Positions 5,688-7,417 of a stretch of 7,417 bases of DNA are shown here, in pieces. Under the pieces are notes generated by a model. It searched no databases, was not told the DNA's origin, and was given only the letters and a program-made list of their open reading frames with translations. The number at the start of each line of letters is the position of its first letter. The first letter of the stretch is position 1. Position numbers and translations under genes: made by a program. This DNA comes from Verrucomicrobiales bacterium (GTDB lineage Bacteria; Verrucomicrobiota; Verrucomicrobiia; Verrucomicrobiales; DEV007): assembly GCA_002684575.1 (NCBI GenBank), contig NYVP01000086.1:1-7417 (forward strand). Direction: 5' to 3'.

Positions 5688-6476
5688 ATGTCTGATAAGT
5701 TAGCTGAAATCATAGCCCATAAGAAAAAAGAAATAGAACCTCTATTACTTAGAGCAGATAAATTGCGTTATGCAGCACTCGAGAGAAATGAATTTCGCTC
5801 TCTTGCATCAGCTATTGATTTGGGTGGTGAAAAGTTAGGTTTGATAGCAGAAGTCAAGAAATCCTCTCCTTCTGCTGGAATTATTGCCGAAGATTTTGAT
5901 CCTGTAATGCAGGCAAAAAAATATGCTTCAGCGGGAGCCAGTGCTATTTCTGTGTTAACAGATGAAAAATATTTTGGCGGAAGGCTCGAATATCTTGTGA
6001 AAATCAGACAGGAGGTTGAGGTGCCTGTTCTAAGGAAAGATTTTATTGTTGATGAGGCTCAAATTTACGAAGCTTCTGTTGCGGGTGCTGATGCTATTCT
6101 TTTAATTGTCGCTGCTTTAGATCAGGACGACCTTAAAAGACTCCTTGATTGCGCTTTTACCTATCAACTTGAAGTGCTTATGGAGGTACACGATCTCAGA
6201 GAGTTGGAAAGGGCTCTAGAGACAGATGTCCAAATTATAGGGGTAAATAATCGAAACTTAAAAACATTTGAAGTAGATCTTAAAAATACTGAAAAGATCA
6301 GTGAAGAGGTTCCAGAAGATATTTATTTTATAAGTGAGAGTGGCATTAAAACTCCTGAAGATGCTGCACTAGTGGCTGGTTGGGGAGCTGATGCTGTTTT
6401 GGTGGGTGAGAGTCTTATGCGCGCAGATGATGTCAATGTGGCTGTGAATGATATCATGAATTCCATGCCAAACTAG
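5688..6476 (+). CDS. trpC: Indole-3-glycerol phosphate synthase TrpC
   Basis: TrpC closes the indole ring in tryptophan synthesis, converting carboxyphenylaminodeoxyribulose phosphate to indole-3-glycerol phosphate in the cytosol. The 262 aa form a single-domain TIM barrel of normal length, not fused to TrpF. All key motifs are present: IAEVKKSSPSAG (53-64; E55 and K57), VLRKDFI (114-120; K117, the general acid lysine), LMEVHD (164-169; E166), GVNNRNL (185-191), ISESGI (215-220) and the phosphate-binding VLVGESLM (237-244). An in-frame TAG five codons before the ATG leaves no alternative start. A good promoter lies just upstream, but there is no Shine-Dalgarno. The gene stands alone: no other trp gene is in the window. 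Its TAG stop overlaps the TAG stop of the convergent penicillin-binding protein gene. Confidence 0.96.
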   Translation: MSDKLAEIIAHKKKEIEPLLLRADKLRYAALERNEFRSLASAIDLGGEKLGLIAEVKKSSPSAGIIAEDFDPVMQAKKYASAGASAISVLTDEKYFGGRLEYLVKIRQEVEVPVLRKDFIVDEAQIYEASVAGADAILLIVAALDQDDLKRLLDCAFTYQLEVLMEVHDLRELERALETDVQIIGVNNRNLKTFEVDLKNTEKISEEVPEDIYFISESGIKTPEDAALVAGWGADAVLVGESLMRADDVNVAVNDIMNSMPN

Positions 6477-7417
6477 TTGGGTTGAAAAAGTCTTTTTAGT
6501 ACTTTTAATCCTTTCTGTTTTTTCTCTGGATTTTTCCCAAGTATCAAATGCCTATGCCCTAGACATTGGAGTCTGGGTTTTGAGTCATAAGGTATTTTAT
6601 CAAGATAGTGATTTTGATTTTGTACACACTCTGAGGATGCTATTTTGCCAGTTGTACGACAAAGATTGAATTCAGCCATTGGGACTGGAGGAACCAATTG
6701 TCCCCCGGCATATCCAAGTTTTTCACATTCTTTCATGATAGCCGTCCAAATTGGCAATGCGATATTGCTTCCATATGCATTAGTGTGAATAGTTTTGGGC
6801 TGATCAAATCCAACCCAAATACCACAAGTCACTTTGCTCGAGAAGCCTATGAACCACGTATCTTTTGAGTCATTAGTCGTGCCTGTTTTTCCTCCTGCCT
6901 GCTTGGCATAACCCAAAGTTCTTGCTCTTGCTCCAGTTCCTTCCTTAGACATTACTTTTTCTAGGGCCATACAAGTCATTACTGAGGCATTAGTTGGTAC
7001 GGCCTGATAGGTTTGCGCTGCCGAACGATAAAAGGTTTCCCCAGTACTATTTTGAATTGAAAGTATTGTAAATGGAGGTGCTCTCCTGCCGTAATTAGGA
7101 AAAACAGTATAAGCACTAGTAATAGTTCTAAGGTCTGATTCTATATTACCCAAAAATATTTGAGGGTTTGAATCTAATATTTTTATTCCTACTTTCTCTG
7201 CGGTTATTTTTATATTTTCGATACCTGCAATTTTACCAACTCTAACGGACATAGTATTCCTAGATTTATAGAGTCCGAAGTCAGCGCTTTGAAAACCATA
7301 TGACCGATTGTCATGGTTTTTTGGAGTCCAACTTATATTAGAATGCTTTATCTCACCCTGTTCTATTGCTTGATCACTAATCAAGGATCCCGGCATTAAG
7401 CCTTTCTCAAATGCTGT
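6473..7417 (-). CDS. Class A penicillin-binding protein (PBP1A-type), C-terminal part, 5' end outside window
   Basis: The C-terminal 314 residues of a bifunctional peptidoglycan synthase; the open frame continues to the window edge, so the start and the N-terminal membrane anchor, glycosyltransferase domain and SxxK catalytic serine lie to the right. The transpeptidase domain visible here crosslinks peptidoglycan stem peptides on the outer side of the inner membrane. Counting from an internal Met at 7396, the second active-site motif is SRN (45-47) in YKSRNTMSVRVG. The third is KTG (170-172) in GGKTGTTNDSKDTWFIGF, the standard PBP1A arrangement. Other family features are a DQP-type segment after WVGF (194-200) and the C-terminal CRTTGKIASSEC (245-256). 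The tail from about 285 is basic and lysine-rich. The internal Met at 7396 should not be taken as a start, because in-frame codons with family-like sequence precede it. The gene converges on trpC with a 4-bp overlap. Which paralogue (mrcA-like, pbpC-like) cannot be settled without the N terminus. Confidence 0.92.
   Translation of the reverse strand, partial: TAFEKGLMPGSLISDQAIEQGEIKHSNISWTPKNHDNRSYGFQSADFGLYKSRNTMSVRVGKIAGIENIKITAEKVGIKILDSNPQIFLGNIESDLRTITSAYTVFPNYGRRAPPFTILSIQNSTGETFYRSAAQTYQAVPTNASVMTCMALEKVMSKEGTGARARTLGYAKQAGGKTGTTNDSKDTWFIGFSSKVTCGIWVGFDQPKTIHTNAYGSNIALPIWTAIMKECEKLGYAGGQLVPPVPMAEFNLCRTTGKIASSECVQNQNHYLDKIPYDSKPRLQCLGHRHLILGKNPEKKQKGLKVLKRLFQPN

Overview
This is an AT-rich bacterial chromosomal window of housekeeping and accessory metabolic genes. 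It shows no phage, transposon or CRISPR signature. The best taxonomic hint is a Gfo/Idh/MocA-family oxidoreductase with a twin-arginine signal. That class is greatly expanded in Verrucomicrobiota, Planctomycetota and related lineages. No good Shine-Dalgarno sequence precedes any of the six visible start codons, which also fits such lineages. I therefore suggest a marine-type, low-GC member of the Verrucomicrobiota or a relative; this is inference and not proven by any marker gene here.

Layout from left to right. Positions 1-130 are an AT-rich non-coding tail with a small dyad and direct repeat. A short GspF/PilC-like inner-membrane platform protein (minus) is divergent from ribD (plus, riboflavin biosynthesis). 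ribD converges on a minus-strand group that reads tRNA-Gly(GCC), then prmA (ribosomal protein L11 methyltransferase), then a divergent PanB-family protein. The tRNA has a recognisable promoter with a GC-rich discriminator. Upstream of it on the minus strand lies the exported Gfo/Idh/MocA oxidoreductase. A 112-bp divergent spacer with a good sigma-70-type promoter leads to trpC (plus). trpC overlaps tail-to-tail, through a shared CTAG, with the 3' part of a class A penicillin-binding protein that runs off the right edge.

The genes do not form one pathway. ribD and trpC stand apart from other rib or trp genes, as is usual where biosynthetic operons are dispersed. The only plausible co-transcribed unit is tRNA-Gly, prmA and the panB-like gene. 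The most interesting item is the PanB-family protein. It keeps the fold motifs and the likely catalytic glutamate but appears to have lost the Mg-binding acidic residues and active-site lysine of ketopantoate hydroxymethyltransferase, so it probably does something else. I see no other candidate for an undescribed system.
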